Below, piece after piece: positions 1-7,910 of a DNA stretch of 27,743 nucleotides. Location of the stretch: the NCBI GenBank assembly GCA_040220455.1, contig JAVJUS010000085.1, positions 1 through 27,743 on the forward strand, in the 5' to 3' direction. The notes beneath the pieces are model-generated. The model ran no database searches. It was not told where the DNA came from and saw only the letters and a list, made by a program, of their open reading frames with translations. This stretch comes from JAVJUS01 sp040220455 (GTDB lineage Bacteria; Pseudomonadota; Alphaproteobacteria; DSM-16000; Inquilinaceae). The position numbers and the translations under genes are program-made. Every line of letters starts with the position of its first letter. Position 1 is the first letter of the stretch.

Positions 1-141
1 CTGCCGGACCGGTTCATCGACCACGACAAGCCGGAAAAGCAGTACGCCGAGGCGGGGCTGGCCGCCGCCGACATCGTGGCGACGGCGCTCGCCGCGCTGG
101 GCGTCGAGACCGCCACCGGCGAGGCCCCCGTCCGGGCGTGA
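1..141 (+). CDS. dxs: 1-deoxy-D-xylulose-5-phosphate synthase, C-terminal end (partial)
   Basis: Frame 1 is open from the first base and ends at TGA 139-141, giving 46 residues that begin LPDRFIDHDKPEKQYAEAGL and continue with an IV..AL.ALG helix. This is the typical C-terminal end of alphaproteobacterial DXS, the thiamine-diphosphate enzyme that condenses pyruvate with glyceraldehyde 3-phosphate in the non-mevalonate isoprenoid pathway. Only the last part of the transketolase C-terminal domain is present, so none of the catalytic residues can be checked. The final ~10 residues (TATGEAPVRA) are a non-conserved tail. No gene follows on the same strand for over 500 bases, and I see no T-rich terminator directly after the stop. 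Confidence 0.8.
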   Translation: MPDRFIDHDKPEKQYAEAGLAAADIVATALAALGVETATGEAPVRA

Positions 142-154
142 CCGGGCGCGTCGG

Positions 155-260
155 GGATCGCCCCCGGCCGAAGACCGCGTGCGACGGCCCGGACGGCGCG
201 TCGTGGGCCGTGGTTCCCTTCGGTGCCGTTGCGCAGCGCCTTCGGCGCTGCGCAACCTAC
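155..260. repeat. Degenerate copy of the two-hairpin 79-bp repeat
   Basis: The left part (GGCCGAAG...GCGACGG..CGGACGGC) and right part (GCCGTTGCGCA...TGCGCAACCTAC) match the elements at 10486 and 14216. The middle carries about 20 extra bases and the left GTAGGT end is lost. The right half forms a perfect 13-bp hairpin, 228-240 with 244-256, closed by a TTC loop as in the other copies. The outer end CAACCTAC is retained. Confidence 0.65.
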
Positions 261-286
261 GCGGCGGCCGAGCTGCGACGGGCGCC

Positions 287-326
287 TTCGTGACGTCTTG
301 GTGCCTTGGTGCCTTCGTGGTTCGAT
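287..326. repeat. 40-bp direct repeat, copy 1
   Basis: Begins TTCGTGACGTCTTGGTGCC and ends GTGGTTCGAT. It matches 532-571 at 34 of 40 positions and is made of short TTGGTGCC/TTCGTGG units. A similar TTCGTG..CTTCGTG..TTCGTGGTT string lies on the minus strand at 27565-27590. Confidence 0.6.
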
Positions 327-400
327 CGGGCGCGGGCGCGATGTCGGGCTCGCGTCGCTCGGCCGACCTACGAAGTCCTCGCCCTCACCCTCGTGTCCTC

Positions 401-506
401 GTCATCCCCGCGAAGGCGGGGATCCAAGTTGTTCTGCCCTGCGCCATTCGACCGATTCCGAACAGAACCGGGCGACGACTGGATCCCCGCTCTCGCGGGG
501 ATGACG
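401..506. repeat. GTCATCCCCGC...GCGGGGATGAC palindromic element
   Basis: The left end 401-426 (GTCATCCCCGCGAAGGCGGG then GATCCA) and right end 480-506 (TGGATCCCCGC then TCTCGCGGGGATGAC) are inverted copies separated by a ~53-base unrelated core. Each arm itself folds as a small hairpin (CCCCGC..GCGGGG). This is the dispersed proteobacterial repeat often seen in translation as VIPAKAGIQ. It is not a gene, although it is open in several frames. Confidence 0.8.
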
Positions 507-531
507 AGTTGTTAGGGGAGGAGAAGAGTCC

Positions 532-571
532 TTAGTGAAGTCTTGGTGCCTCGGTGCCGTCGCGGTTCGAC
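532..571. repeat. 40-bp direct repeat, copy 2
   Basis: Begins TTAGTGAAGTCTTGGTGCC. It differs from copy 1 (287-326) at 6 of 40 positions. The two copies lie on either side of the palindromic element at 401-506. Confidence 0.6.
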
Positions 572-673
572 CCGTCCCCGCTCCGGCCGCCGGGCGCGAT
601 CGGCGGTTCACGTATCGACTGACGCGCCCTACATCTGGCCCGACCCATTCCGTCGAACGAGAGACCGAAAGCC

Positions 674-1102
674 ATGGCCGAAGCGACACGCTACCTGCAC
701 ACGATGATCCGGGTCTCGGACCTGGATCGGACGATCAGCTTCTTCGAGCTCCTCGGCATGAAGGAGACTCGGCGCACGGAGAGCGAGAAGGGCCGCTTCA
801 CGCTCGTCTTCATGGCCGTGCCGGGCGACGAGCAGGCGCCGGTCGAGCTGACCTACAACTGGGACCCGGAGGAGTACGCGGGCGGCCGGAACTTCGGCCA
901 CCTGGCCTACGAGGTCGACGACATCTACGCCCTGTGCGCCAAGCTCCAGGACAACGGCGTGACCATCAACCGGCCGCCGCGCGACGGCCGCATGGCCTTC
1001 ATCCGCACGCCCGACGACATCTCGATCGAGCTGCTGCAGAAGGGCGAGGCGCTCGCCCCGCAGGAACCCTGGGCCTCCATGCAGAACACCGGCAGCTGGT
1101 AG
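674..1102 (+). CDS. gloA: Lactoylglutathione lyase (glyoxalase I)
   Basis: A 142-residue VOC-superfamily protein of normal GloA length. It isomerises the hemithioacetal of methylglyoxal and glutathione to S-lactoylglutathione, for hydrolysis by glyoxalase II. The first betaalphabetabetabeta unit carries H9 (YLHTMIRV) and E58 (PVELTYNW); the second carries H76 (FGHLAYEV) and E119 (ISIELLQ). These four match the metal ligands of bacterial GloA, and the short form without extra loops suggests the Ni/Co class (inference). The ATG at 674 is preceded by a purine-rich GAGAGACC rather than a strong ribosome site. The C-terminal ~15 residues beyond LLQKGE are variable. It stands alone: the next gene starts 67 bases later with its own promoter candidate. 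Confidence 0.92.
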   Translation: MAEATRYLHTMIRVSDLDRTISFFELLGMKETRRTESEKGRFTLVFMAVPGDEQAPVELTYNWDPEEYAGGRNFGHLAYEVDDIYALCAKLQDNGVTINRPPRDGRMAFIRTPDDISIELLQKGEALAPQEPWASMQNTGSW

Positions 1103-1135
1103 GCCGGCCGGGTGCGACGGTGGGCGCGGCGGGTC

Positions 1136-1163
1136 TTGCCCGGCCCCGCCGCGCGCCTATCTG
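1136..1163 (+). promoter_or_regulatory. Candidate promoter, possibly leaderless, for the TPR gene
   Basis: TTGCCC (1136-1141), 16 bases, TATCTG (1158-1163). Six bases separate the -10 element from the ATG at 1170, so transcription would begin at or very near the start codon. No Shine-Dalgarno sequence is present upstream of that ATG, which fits a leaderless message. Prediction by eye only. Confidence 0.4.
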
Positions 1164-1169
1164 CGGTGT

Positions 1170-1814
1170 ATGGGCATCGACCGAAAGCCGAGGACGGGGA
1201 CCGTCGCCATCTTGATGGCGGGGTTCCTTCTGGCCGGTGCGTCGATGACCGGTGCAACGATGGCCGCCGCCCAGGAGGCCGACCCGGGCCCCGAGGCGGC
1301 GCCCGCCCCGGACGCTCCCGCGCCCACGGCGGAGCCGGTCGACGACTGGCTCGACTCGCTCGCCGAGAGCCGCGACGCGGCGGAAGCGTATACGCTCGAG
1401 CGCCTGATCTGGACCGCGTGGCTGTCCTACGACGGCGAGGCCGAGGGCGTCGCCGAGGCGATGGACCGAGGCAACCGGCTGATGCGGGCGAGTCGGCTGG
1501 AGGAGGCCGAGGCGGCCTTCGCCGAGGCGATCGAGGGCGATCCGGCCTATGCAGAGGCGTGGAACCGGCGGGCCACGGTGCGCTACCTGAGGGGCGACTA
1601 CGCCGGTTCCATCGCCGACATCCGCGCCGTGCTGGCGCTCCAGCCCCGGCATTTCGGGGCGCTTTCCGGGCTCGGCCTGTGCCTCGTCGCCCTCGACCGG
1701 CCCGCCGACGCGCTGGACGCCTTCGAGGCGGGGCTGGACGTCCACCCCTTCATGCCCGGCCCGCGCGCCCAGGTCGATCGCCTGCGCGAGATCCTGTCCG
1801 GCGATCCGATCTGA
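1170..1814 (+). CDS. Exported TPR-repeat protein
   Basis: A 214-residue protein. Residues 1-34 look like a signal peptide: basic start (MGIDRKPR), a hydrophobic stretch VAILMAGFLLAGA, and a small-residue cleavage region ending AAAQ. An Ala/Pro-rich linker (to about residue 54) follows. The remainder is helical with TPR features: a pair of repeats around residues 96-165 (A..RGNRLMRASRLEEAEAAFAEAIEGDP, then WNRRATVRYLRGDYAGSIADI..VLALQP) and a third (ALSGLGLCLVALDRPADALDAFEAGLDVHP). Such proteins usually mediate protein contacts in the periplasm; the partner is unknown. The ATG was chosen because it begins the signal peptide and sits six bases after a -10-like element. No ribosome binding site is visible. 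Confidence 0.8.
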   Translation: MGIDRKPRTGTVAILMAGFLLAGASMTGATMAAAQEADPGPEAAPAPDAPAPTAEPVDDWLDSLAESRDAAEAYTLERLIWTAWLSYDGEAEGVAEAMDRGNRLMRASRLEEAEAAFAEAIEGDPAYAEAWNRRATVRYLRGDYAGSIADIRAVLALQPRHFGALSGLGLCLVALDRPADALDAFEAGLDVHPFMPGPRAQVDRLREILSGDPI

Positions 1815-1875
1815 GCCGGAGCATCCTGCGCCCCAGCGGGCGCAGACAAGATGCCCTGGCTTGTCCGCCCCGACC

Positions 1876-2265
1876 TCAATGCAGCGCGCGCGGCGGCGAC
1901 TCGACGGCCGACTCGCTCGCCGGGCCGGCCTGATGGTGGACGAGCCTCCAGGCGTCGTCCTCTTGCACGAAGATGTTGGTCGCCACCAGCGGATTGCCGG
2001 CGACCTGCTCCCGGCAGATGACGAAGCCGGTCCCGCCCTGGACGAAGACCTCCGGATCCGAGCATTCGATATCCGGCGGGGAGGCCAGGATGGCGCGCCA
2101 GCTCTCCATCACCGCGTCGCGGCCGATCAGCGGCTCCCAGCCGGGATGCAGGCAGGCGACGCGGGTCGCGCGCGCCCAGAGCCGGTCCATCAGCGCCAGG
2201 TCGCCGTCGGCGAAGGCGGCGTAGAAGGCGGCGTTGGCGAACAAGATCTCCTGGTCGTCGGACAT
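1876..2265 (-). CDS. SnoaL/NTF2-like domain protein
   Basis: A 129-residue protein with the pattern of the SnoaL_3/DUF4440 NTF2-like fold: an N-terminal helix (ANAAFYAAFADGDLALMDRLWA), the VACLHPGWEPLIGRDAVMESWRAIL segment, and C-terminal strands ending in NIFV.EDD.WRLVHHQAGP. Family members act as small cone-shaped dimers and range from cyclases to ligand-binding or stress proteins, so no reaction can be assigned. The ATG at 2265 was preferred over one five codons upstream (2280) because GAGGAG lies eight bases before it. It lies 86 bases after pyruvate kinase in the same direction and could be cotranscribed. The last ten residues are non-conserved. Confidence 0.8.
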   Translation of the reverse strand: MSDDQEILFANAAFYAAFADGDLALMDRLWARATRVACLHPGWEPLIGRDAVMESWRAILASPPDIECSDPEVFVQGGTGFVICREQVAGNPLVATNIFVQEDDAWRLVHHQAGPASESAVESPPRALH

Positions 2266-2351
2266 CCGCGCGCTCCTCATCCTCCTTCTGGCCGGCGGCC
2301 CCGTCTCCGTGCCCTTTCGGGTCCCGCGCTCCGTCTCCGACCCGCGCTCGC

Positions 2352-3788
2352 TCAGGCCTCGACCCAGGCGATGCGCAGGACGTTGGTGTTGCCGGGGGTG
2401 CCGAAGGGCACGCCGGCGGTGATCACCAGCCGCTGGCCCTCGGTGGCGAGCCCGTCGCGGTGGGCGATCGCGCAGGCCTTGCGCACCATCTCCGGAAAGT
2501 CGCGGACATCGGAGGTGTGCACCGCGTGGACGCCCCAGCACAGGGAGAGGCGGCGCGCCGTGGCCTGCATCGAGGTCAGGCACAGGATCGGCACTTCCGG
2601 GCGCTCCCGCGCGGCGCGCAGGGTGGTCGAGCCCGAGGTGGTGTAGGTCGTGATCGCCGCCGCGCCGATGGTGTGGGCGACCTGGCGGGCCGCCGCCGTG
2701 ATCGCGTCGGCGGCCGTGTTCTCCGGATCGAAATGCTCGGCGTCGAGGATGGTGCGATACATCGGGTCGCGTTCGACGCGCTGGGCGATGCGGTCCATCA
2801 TCGTGACCGCCTCGATCGGATAGTCGCCTGCCGCCGTCTCCGCCGACAGCATCACCGCGTCGGCGCCGTCATAGACCGCCGTCGCGACGTCGGAGGCCTC
2901 CGCCCGCGTCGGGGCGGGGGAGGTGACCATGCTTTCCAGCATCTGTGTGGCGACGATGACCGGCTTGCCGGCCCGGCGGCAGCGCCGGACGATGCGCTTC
3001 TGCAGGCTCGGCACGTCCTCGGCCGGCATCTCGACGCCCAGGTCGCCGCGCGCGACCATCATGGCGTCGGTCATGTCGATCAGCTCGTCCAGGTGATGGA
3101 TCGCCGACGGCTTCTCCATCTTGACCACGAGATTGGCGCGCCCGGCGATCAGGCGCCGCGCCTCGGCCACGTCGGAGGGGCGCTGAACGAAGCTCAGCGC
3201 CACCCAGTCGACGCCGATGTCGAGCGCGAAGCGCAGGTCGTCGCGGTCCTTCTCGGTCAGGGGCGAGAGCGGCAGCACCGCGTCGGGGACATTGACGCCC
3301 TTGCGGTCGGAGAGCTTCGTCCCCGCCTCGACGACCGCGTCGGCGAAGTCGTCGCCCGACCGCTGCACTTTCAGCCGGACCCGCCCGTCGTCGAGCAGCA
3401 GGATCTGGCCCGATTCGATCGCCTGGAAGACTTCCGGATGGGGGAGCTGGACGCGCTTGGGCGAGCCGGGCGCCGGATCCAGGTCGAGGCGGATCTTCTG
3501 CCCCTCGCTCAGCGAGATCGGCCCCTTCTCGAAGGTTCCGATGCGCAGCTTCGGCCCCTGAAGATCGGCCAACGCGGCGATCGGACGGTCGTAGCGCGAT
3601 TCGAGGTCGCGAATGATCGCCAGCCGCTCGGCATGCTCCTCCTGCTTGCCGTGGCTGAAGTTGAGCCGGAAGACATCGACGCCTGCCTGGAACAGGGCGT
3701 CGATCCGCTCCGCCGTGGCGCTGGCGGGGCCGAGCGTCGCGACGACCTTGGTCTGGCGGGCGCGCTTGAGACGCGGATCGGACGGCAT
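2352..3788 (-). CDS. pyk: Pyruvate kinase
   Basis: A 478-residue enzyme, normal bacterial length, converting phosphoenolpyruvate and ADP to pyruvate and ATP in glycolysis. Visible signatures are TKVVATLGPAS (13-23), R41-x-N43-x-S45-H with the phosphate and K+ ligands, the B-domain (about 70-170), the active-site lysine and metal ligand in VVKMEKPS (K223, E225), MVARGDLGVE (D249) and ATQMLESM (T281). The C-terminal domain runs from about 345, with TTSGSTTLRAARERP and a final GTPGNTNVLRIAWVE typical of alphaproteobacterial Pyk. The frame stays open 88 codons further upstream, but that extension is compositionally random and the family starts near MPSDPRLKR, so ATG 3788 is the likely start despite a weak ribosome site (CCGGAAAA). 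Confidence 0.95.
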   Translation of the reverse strand: MPSDPRLKRARQTKVVATLGPASATAERIDALFQAGVDVFRLNFSHGKQEEHAERLAIIRDLESRYDRPIAALADLQGPKLRIGTFEKGPISLSEGQKIRLDLDPAPGSPKRVQLPHPEVFQAIESGQILLLDDGRVRLKVQRSGDDFADAVVEAGTKLSDRKGVNVPDAVLPLSPLTEKDRDDLRFALDIGVDWVALSFVQRPSDVAEARRLIAGRANLVVKMEKPSAIHHLDELIDMTDAMMVARGDLGVEMPAEDVPSLQKRIVRRCRRAGKPVIVATQMLESMVTSPAPTRAEASDVATAVYDGADAVMLSAETAAGDYPIEAVTMMDRIAQRVERDPMYRTILDAEHFDPENTAADAITAAARQVAHTIGAAAITTYTTSGSTTLRAARERPEVPILCLTSMQATARRLSLCWGVHAVHTSDVRDFPEMVRKACAIAHRDGLATEGQRLVITAGVPFGTPGNTNVLRIAWVEA

Positions 3789-4188
3789 GGCGGTTTTCCG
3801 GCCGGACGGGAGCTGAGAGGGTGCCGGCGGCCGGGATCGCGCGAGGCGGGCGAGCGGCGATCGCCACGGCTCCGGATCGCGCCCCGGACGCGGCGGAACG
3901 AACCACATCGCAGGCAGATCGGCAAGTCCGGAAAGGCGGTGACGGGCCGGCCCGGCAGGCCCCGGCTCCGGAGCGCTGCAGGGTTCGGGTGCTCGGATGG
4001 CGCGTGCCGATACCGACGCGACTATTTCGCTTAGCGTGTAGGTAGAGATCAAATCGTATCAGTTCTTAGAAGAAGATGTCTTTTCATCCGACATAAGCGC
4101 TTTCGTTTGCGAGGTAGATCATGCTCGGGTAGTATTCGCGGACGAGTGGTGGTCCCCCGACACCACCGATGCCCGAGCGAGGACGACC
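3789..4188. other. 400-bp divergent regulatory region between pyk and the sensor kinase
   Basis: No gene is supported. The pyk-proximal 200 bases are GC-rich and probably form a long pyk leader. From about 4015 to 4140 the sequence becomes clearly more AT-rich (for example ATCAAATCGTATCAGTTC), as expected for promoters on both strands. A good plus-strand promoter is listed separately. A small inverted repeat GTGGTG (4146-4151) / CACCAC (4161-4166) lies in the 5' leader of the kinase gene. Confidence 0.6.
4107..4135 (+). promoter_or_regulatory. Candidate sigma70-type promoter of the hybrid kinase gene
   Basis: TTGCGA (4107-4112), exactly 17 bases, TAGTAT (4130-4135), inside an AT-rich patch of an otherwise very GC-rich sequence. 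The start codon is at 4189, giving a leader of about 45 bases with a GAGGAC ribosome site. Confidence 0.55.
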
Positions 4189-6789
4189 ATGACGCTGCGT
4201 GCCGCCGATGCTGGCGCCGCCCCGAAGGCGCCGCTCGCCGGGACCCGTTCCGCCGACACCGTATCCACGGATATCGAAGACGCCCCGGCCAGGAAAAGGG
4301 TGCCGGCGGCGGGAGGCGGCCAGCCGCGGAGGCTGCCGGCCGGGTACGACGGCGACCCGGTCGTCGCCGCCTTGGGCGCCCATGCGGATGGCTCGGCCGA
4401 AGCGGTGGCGATCGTCGCCGCCGGGCCGGAGGCCGCCGGGCCGGAGGGCGCCGGGCCGGTCCGGGCGGTCCGGTACAACGCCGCCCTCGCCCGGCTGACG
4501 GGATCGGGTGGGGCCGGCGGGGCCCTGTCGAACGCGTCACTCGAGCCCCTGGCGATCGAGTCCCTGGCGATGGACGCGGCCCGTCCGGCGGTTGCCGCGC
4601 TTGTTCGCGACGCGCTGGCCGGCGGCGCCGCGACCCGGGTCCTGGGCACGCGGCTCGCCGGCGGGCGCGGCGCTCCCTTCGCATGGCGGCTGACGCCGGT
4701 CGGCCCGGCGGCCGACGGCACGCCGCTGCTGACCTTGACTCTGGAGCCGGTGCCCGGTCTCCAGGGTTTCGACGATCTCCAGGCTCCCGACTCGGCCCCG
4801 GCCCTCGGGATCGCTCGCGGCGGTCGGCGGGGCGTCGCGCCGCGTGGCGCCGATACGCAGGCCGAGCTCCTGGACGCCCTGCCCGCCATGGTCGCGGTCT
4901 TTTCCACCGCCGACCGCATCGTCGCGGCCAACGCCGCGCTGCGCGGCTGGTTCGGGGCGGGCGATCCGGTCGGCGCGGGACCGGAGATCCTGGTCGGACG
5001 GGCCGGCGCGCCCCGGTTGGCCGGCGCGCTCGCGGCGGCGCGCGGCGGCGAGCGGGCCGTCCTCGACATCGCGCTGGAGGCGGAGTCGGCCTCATCCGGC
5101 CTGCCGCCGCGTCAGGCGCGCATCCGCCTCGGCGCCGTCGACGCCGCCAGCGCCGGCGGGGAGCCGCGGGTCGTCGCCGTGATCGACGACACCTCGGAGC
5201 AGGCGCGCACGCTCTTCCGCCTGCAGCGCATCCTGACGCGCTTCGCGGAGGTGGAGCGGGTCACCGCCTTCGGCCACTGGTGGCTCGACCTGACGACCGG
5301 CGAGTCGGCATGGTCGCCCGGCCTGCATCGCCTGATCGGGCGGCGGCCGGCCGTGGCGTCGGACAATGCCGGCGGCCTCCTCGACGCGGTGCACCGGGAA
5401 GACCGGGAGGGCTTCGCGGCCGCCGTGGAGGCGACGGCGCGGGACGGCGCCCTGCGCGACACCACCCTGCGCATCGTGGCGGCCGACGGATCGCTGCGCG
5501 ACGCGCTCGTCTGCGTCAACGGCGAGCGCGACGGCCAGGGTCGGCTCGTGCGCATCTTCGGCGCGGTCCAGGACGTCACAACCCTGCGGGCGATCGAGCG
5601 CGAGATGCGCGCCGCCAAGGAGCGGGCGGAGGCCGCCGACCGCGCCAAGTCCCGCTTCCTCGCCTCGGCCAGCCACGACCTGCGCCAGCCGCTGCAGGCG
5701 GCGCTGCTCTTCCAGTCCGCGCTCGCCCGGCGGACCGAAGGGACGTCGGAAGCCGACCTCACCGCCAAGATCGGCGAGAGCCTGACCGCACTGCAGGAGA
5801 TGATGGCGGCGATGCTCGACGTCTCCCGCCTGGACGCGGCGGCGCTCGAGCCGGAGACGCGGCGGGTGCCGGCGGGGCCGGTCCTGACCCGAGTGGCGGA
5901 GGCGTATATCGACGTCGCGGACCGGGCCGGCATCCATATCATGGCGATGCCGACGGGCCTGGCGGTCGACGCCGACCCGTCCTTCGTCGAGCGTATCCTG
6001 AGCAACCTCGTCGCCAACGCGCTGCGCCATTCCGGCGGCAACCGCGTGCTGCTCGGCGCCCGCCGGCGTGGCGCCTCGGTCGTGCTCCAGGTCTGGGACG
6101 ACGGCCGCGGCGTTCCGGAGGCGGAGCGCGAGGCGATCTTCGGCGAATTCTACCAACTCGACCAAGCCGGGCGCGACGCGCGCCAGGGCATGGGGCTGGG
6201 GCTGTCGATCGTCGACCGGCTGGCCAAGCTCTCGGGCGGCCGGGTCGGCCTGCGCTCGGTGCCCGGCCGGCACACCGTCTTCGAGGTCTCGCTGCCGGCC
6301 GCCGGCACGGTGCCGTCCCGGTCCGGGCCGGCGGACGGGGAGCCGGCCGGCGCGGTGGCCCAGGACAACGCCGCCGGGAGCGGGCGGACCGGCGGCGGGG
6401 CGGGGACCGCGCGCACGGTGGCGGTCATCGACGACGAGCCCTCGGTGGTCGACGCGCTGTCCCTCTGCCTCGCCCATCGCGGCCATCGCGTGGTCTCGGC
6501 CACGACGATCGAGGACCTGATCGACCGCCTGCGGGCCGACGACGCGCCGGCCCCCGACGCGATCGTCGCCGACTACCGCCTGGGCGACGGCGTGACGGGC
6601 GACATCGCGATCGAGCAGATACGCCAGGCCTTCGGCCGGCCGATCCGCGCGGCGCTGTTGACCGGCGACACCTCGGTGCGGCGCGCCGGTGGGCAGCCGG
6701 CGCCGGTCGTCCAACGGCTGCTGCACAAGCCGATCCGGGCCGACGACCTGCTCGCCTTCGTCGAGGAGGAGCGCCCGACCGCTGCCTGA
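4189..6789 (+). CDS. Hybrid sensor histidine kinase with C-terminal receiver
   Basis: An 866-residue cytoplasmic protein with no transmembrane segment. Order: variable N-terminus with a PAS-like segment (about 65-190); a second PAS (about 220-335, ELLDALPAMVAVFS...); a third PAS/PAC (about 355-465, FGHWWLDLTTGESAWSPGL to GAVQDVTTLRA); a coiled linker; HisKA with phospho-acceptor H496 in ASHDLRQPLQA; HATPase with N610 (NLVANALRHS), DDGRG at 636-640 and GMGLGLSIV; an acidic/Gly linker; and a receiver with D748-D749, phospho-acceptor D795 (ADYRLGD), T825 and K847. The HDLRQPLQA motif places it with the NahK/ErcS-type hybrid kinases. No response regulator or Hpt gene is adjacent, so its target is unknown. 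ATG 4189 follows GAGGAC. A 16-bp tandem duplication spans its stop codon. Confidence 0.9.
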   Translation: MTLRAADAGAAPKAPLAGTRSADTVSTDIEDAPARKRVPAAGGGQPRRLPAGYDGDPVVAALGAHADGSAEAVAIVAAGPEAAGPEGAGPVRAVRYNAALARLTGSGGAGGALSNASLEPLAIESLAMDAARPAVAALVRDALAGGAATRVLGTRLAGGRGAPFAWRLTPVGPAADGTPLLTLTLEPVPGLQGFDDLQAPDSAPALGIARGGRRGVAPRGADTQAELLDALPAMVAVFSTADRIVAANAALRGWFGAGDPVGAGPEILVGRAGAPRLAGALAAARGGERAVLDIALEAESASSGLPPRQARIRLGAVDAASAGGEPRVVAVIDDTSEQARTLFRLQRILTRFAEVERVTAFGHWWLDLTTGESAWSPGLHRLIGRRPAVASDNAGGLLDAVHREDREGFAAAVEATARDGALRDTTLRIVAADGSLRDALVCVNGERDGQGRLVRIFGAVQDVTTLRAIEREMRAAKERAEAADRAKSRFLASASHDLRQPLQAALLFQSALARRTEGTSEADLTAKIGESLTALQEMMAAMLDVSRLDAAALEPETRRVPAGPVLTRVAEAYIDVADRAGIHIMAMPTGLAVDADPSFVERILSNLVANALRHSGGNRVLLGARRRGASVVLQVWDDGRGVPEAEREAIFGEFYQLDQAGRDARQGMGLGLSIVDRLAKLSGGRVGLRSVPGRHTVFEVSLPAAGTVPSRSGPADGEPAGAVAQDNAAGSGRTGGGAGTARTVAVIDDEPSVVDALSLCLAHRGHRVVSATTIEDLIDRLRADDAPAPDAIVADYRLGDGVTGDIAIEQIRQAFGRPIRAALLTGDTSVRRAGGQPAPVVQRLLHKPIRADDLLAFVEEERPTAA

Positions 6790-6806
6790 CCCGACCGCTG
6801 CCTGAC
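6775..6806. repeat. Perfect 16-bp tandem duplication across a stop codon
   Basis: CCGACCGCTGCCTGAC occurs twice head to tail (6775-6790 and 6791-6806). The first copy contains the kinase stop codon TGA at 6787-6789. Confidence 0.85.
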
Positions 6807-6862
6807 CGGACCGCGGCCCGACCCGCGCATCGGCCGCGGGGCCGGTGGGGCCGCCGGCGGCG

Positions 6863-7798
6863 TCAGGCCTTGGGCGCGCCGCGCGCCGCCCGGCTGCCGA
6901 TCCGGGCGAGGACGATGCCGGCCAGGATCACCGAGCCGCCGGCCGCCTGGACCGGGCCCAGCGGCTCGGCCAGCAGCACCCAGGCGAGCGCTGCGGCGAT
7001 CATCGGCTGGAGCAGCAGGCTGACCGAGGAGAACGCCGCCGGCAGGTGGGCCAGCGCGAAGGCGATCAGGCTCTGCCCGCCGGCATGGCTGATCCAGGCG
7101 AGCCCGATCAGGATCGCCCAGCCGGTCGCGGTGCCCGCCAGCATCGGCTCGCCCAGCAGGAGCGCGACCGGAAGGATCGCGGCCGCCGTGGCGAGCCCGC
7201 TCCAGGTCATCACGGTGGCGACCGAGAACTCGGCCCGGAGCCGGCCGACGGCGAGGATATAGGCGCCGTAGAAGACCGCCGTGGCGATGCCGAGCAGGTC
7301 GCCCGCCGCGGTCGTCATGCCGATCGAAAGGCTGTCGCCGACCAGCAGCGCGGCGCCCGCCACGCCGCAGGCGAGCCCGGCCAGGAACAGGCGCGTGAAC
7401 CGCTCTCCGAACAGCGCCCAGGCACCCAGGGTCACGAAGATCGGCGCGAAGTTGGCGAACAGGGTGGCGTTGGCGACGGAGGTGTAGCGGATCGCCCAGT
7501 GCCAGCAGATCAGGTCGCCGGCGAAGAACAGGCCGCAGATCGCCAGCCGGGCGAAGTCCCGGACGCTCGATGGCCGGCGCGGGGCGCGGGCAGGCGGCCC
7601 GGCGGCGCGCATCCAGACGGCGAGCAGCGGCAGCGCCAGCGCCACGCGCCAGAATGCCGTGGCGGTCGGCTCGATCTCCGACAGGCGCACGAAGATCGGC
7701 GAGAAGCCGATCGCGACCGCCCCGGCGAGCAAGGCGCCCAGGGCCAGCCGGCCGGCGCGGTCGCGCGCCGCGGCGTCGATGGGGGACAGCGCGGTCAT
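6863..7798 (-). CDS. EamA-family (drug/metabolite transporter) permease
   Basis: A 311-residue, very hydrophobic protein with the DMT/EamA layout of ten predicted helices in two repeated halves (about 18-150 and 165-298). The first helix follows DRAGRLALGALLAGAVAIGFSPIFVRLSE, the classic FSPIFVRLSE..P....WR opening of EamA proteins. The second half contains MTWSGLATAAA and the QP..AA.LAWVLLAEPLGP.Q.AGG.VILAGI signature. These inner-membrane carriers export or import amino acids, nucleosides or other metabolites; the substrate cannot be read from sequence. The ATG at 7798 begins a short hydrophilic N-terminus before helix 1. It is divergent from the N-formylglutamate amidohydrolase gene, with 146 bases between them. 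Confidence 0.9.
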   Translation of the reverse strand: MTALSPIDAAARDRAGRLALGALLAGAVAIGFSPIFVRLSEIEPTATAFWRVALALPLLAVWMRAAGPPARAPRRPSSVRDFARLAICGLFFAGDLICWHWAIRYTSVANATLFANFAPIFVTLGAWALFGERFTRLFLAGLACGVAGAALLVGDSLSIGMTTAAGDLLGIATAVFYGAYILAVGRLRAEFSVATVMTWSGLATAAAILPVALLLGEPMLAGTATGWAILIGLAWISHAGGQSLIAFALAHLPAAFSSVSLLLQPMIAAALAWVLLAEPLGPVQAAGGSVILAGIVLARIGSRAARGAPKA

Positions 7799-7910
7799 GG
7801 CGTCGGCCTATCGGCTTCGCGCGGCGCGCGCAACCCTCGGGCGACGATCGATCGGGGCGCTTCGGGCGAGGCGGACGCCGCCATGGCGAGCCGGTTTCCG
7901 ATCGTCGGGA

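Larger units (their letters stand above)
142..673. other. 532-bp intergenic region built from dispersed repeats
   Basis: I see no convincing gene here: the open frames across it are short, lack ribosome binding sites and read through inverted repeats. It holds, in order, a degenerate copy of the 79-bp two-hairpin repeat (about 155-260), a ~40-bp direct repeat (287-326 and 532-571, 34 of 40 bases identical), and between those two copies a GTCATCCCC...GGGGATGAC palindromic element (401-506). The end of the region must contain the promoter of the glyoxalase gene. The best match is TTCACG (607-612), 17 bases, TACATC (630-635), which is weak. Confidence 0.8.

Noticed and set aside
179..535. Small open frames across the dxs-gloA gap, including VIPAKAGIQ-type peptides
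   Set aside because: They are translations of dispersed palindromic repeats, open in several frames and without ribosome sites.
3789..4052. 88-residue N-terminal extension of pyruvate kinase
   Set aside because: Low-complexity Pro/Arg/Ala sequence through the promoter region; the family starts at MPSDPRLKR-like sequence and total length without it is normal.
4107..7262. A very long plus-strand open frame (over 1000 codons) in another frame across the hybrid kinase gene
   Set aside because: Its translation is Arg/Gly/Pro/Ala-rich without domain motifs, while the overlapping frame from 4189 shows complete kinase motifs. Long spurious frames are expected at this GC content.
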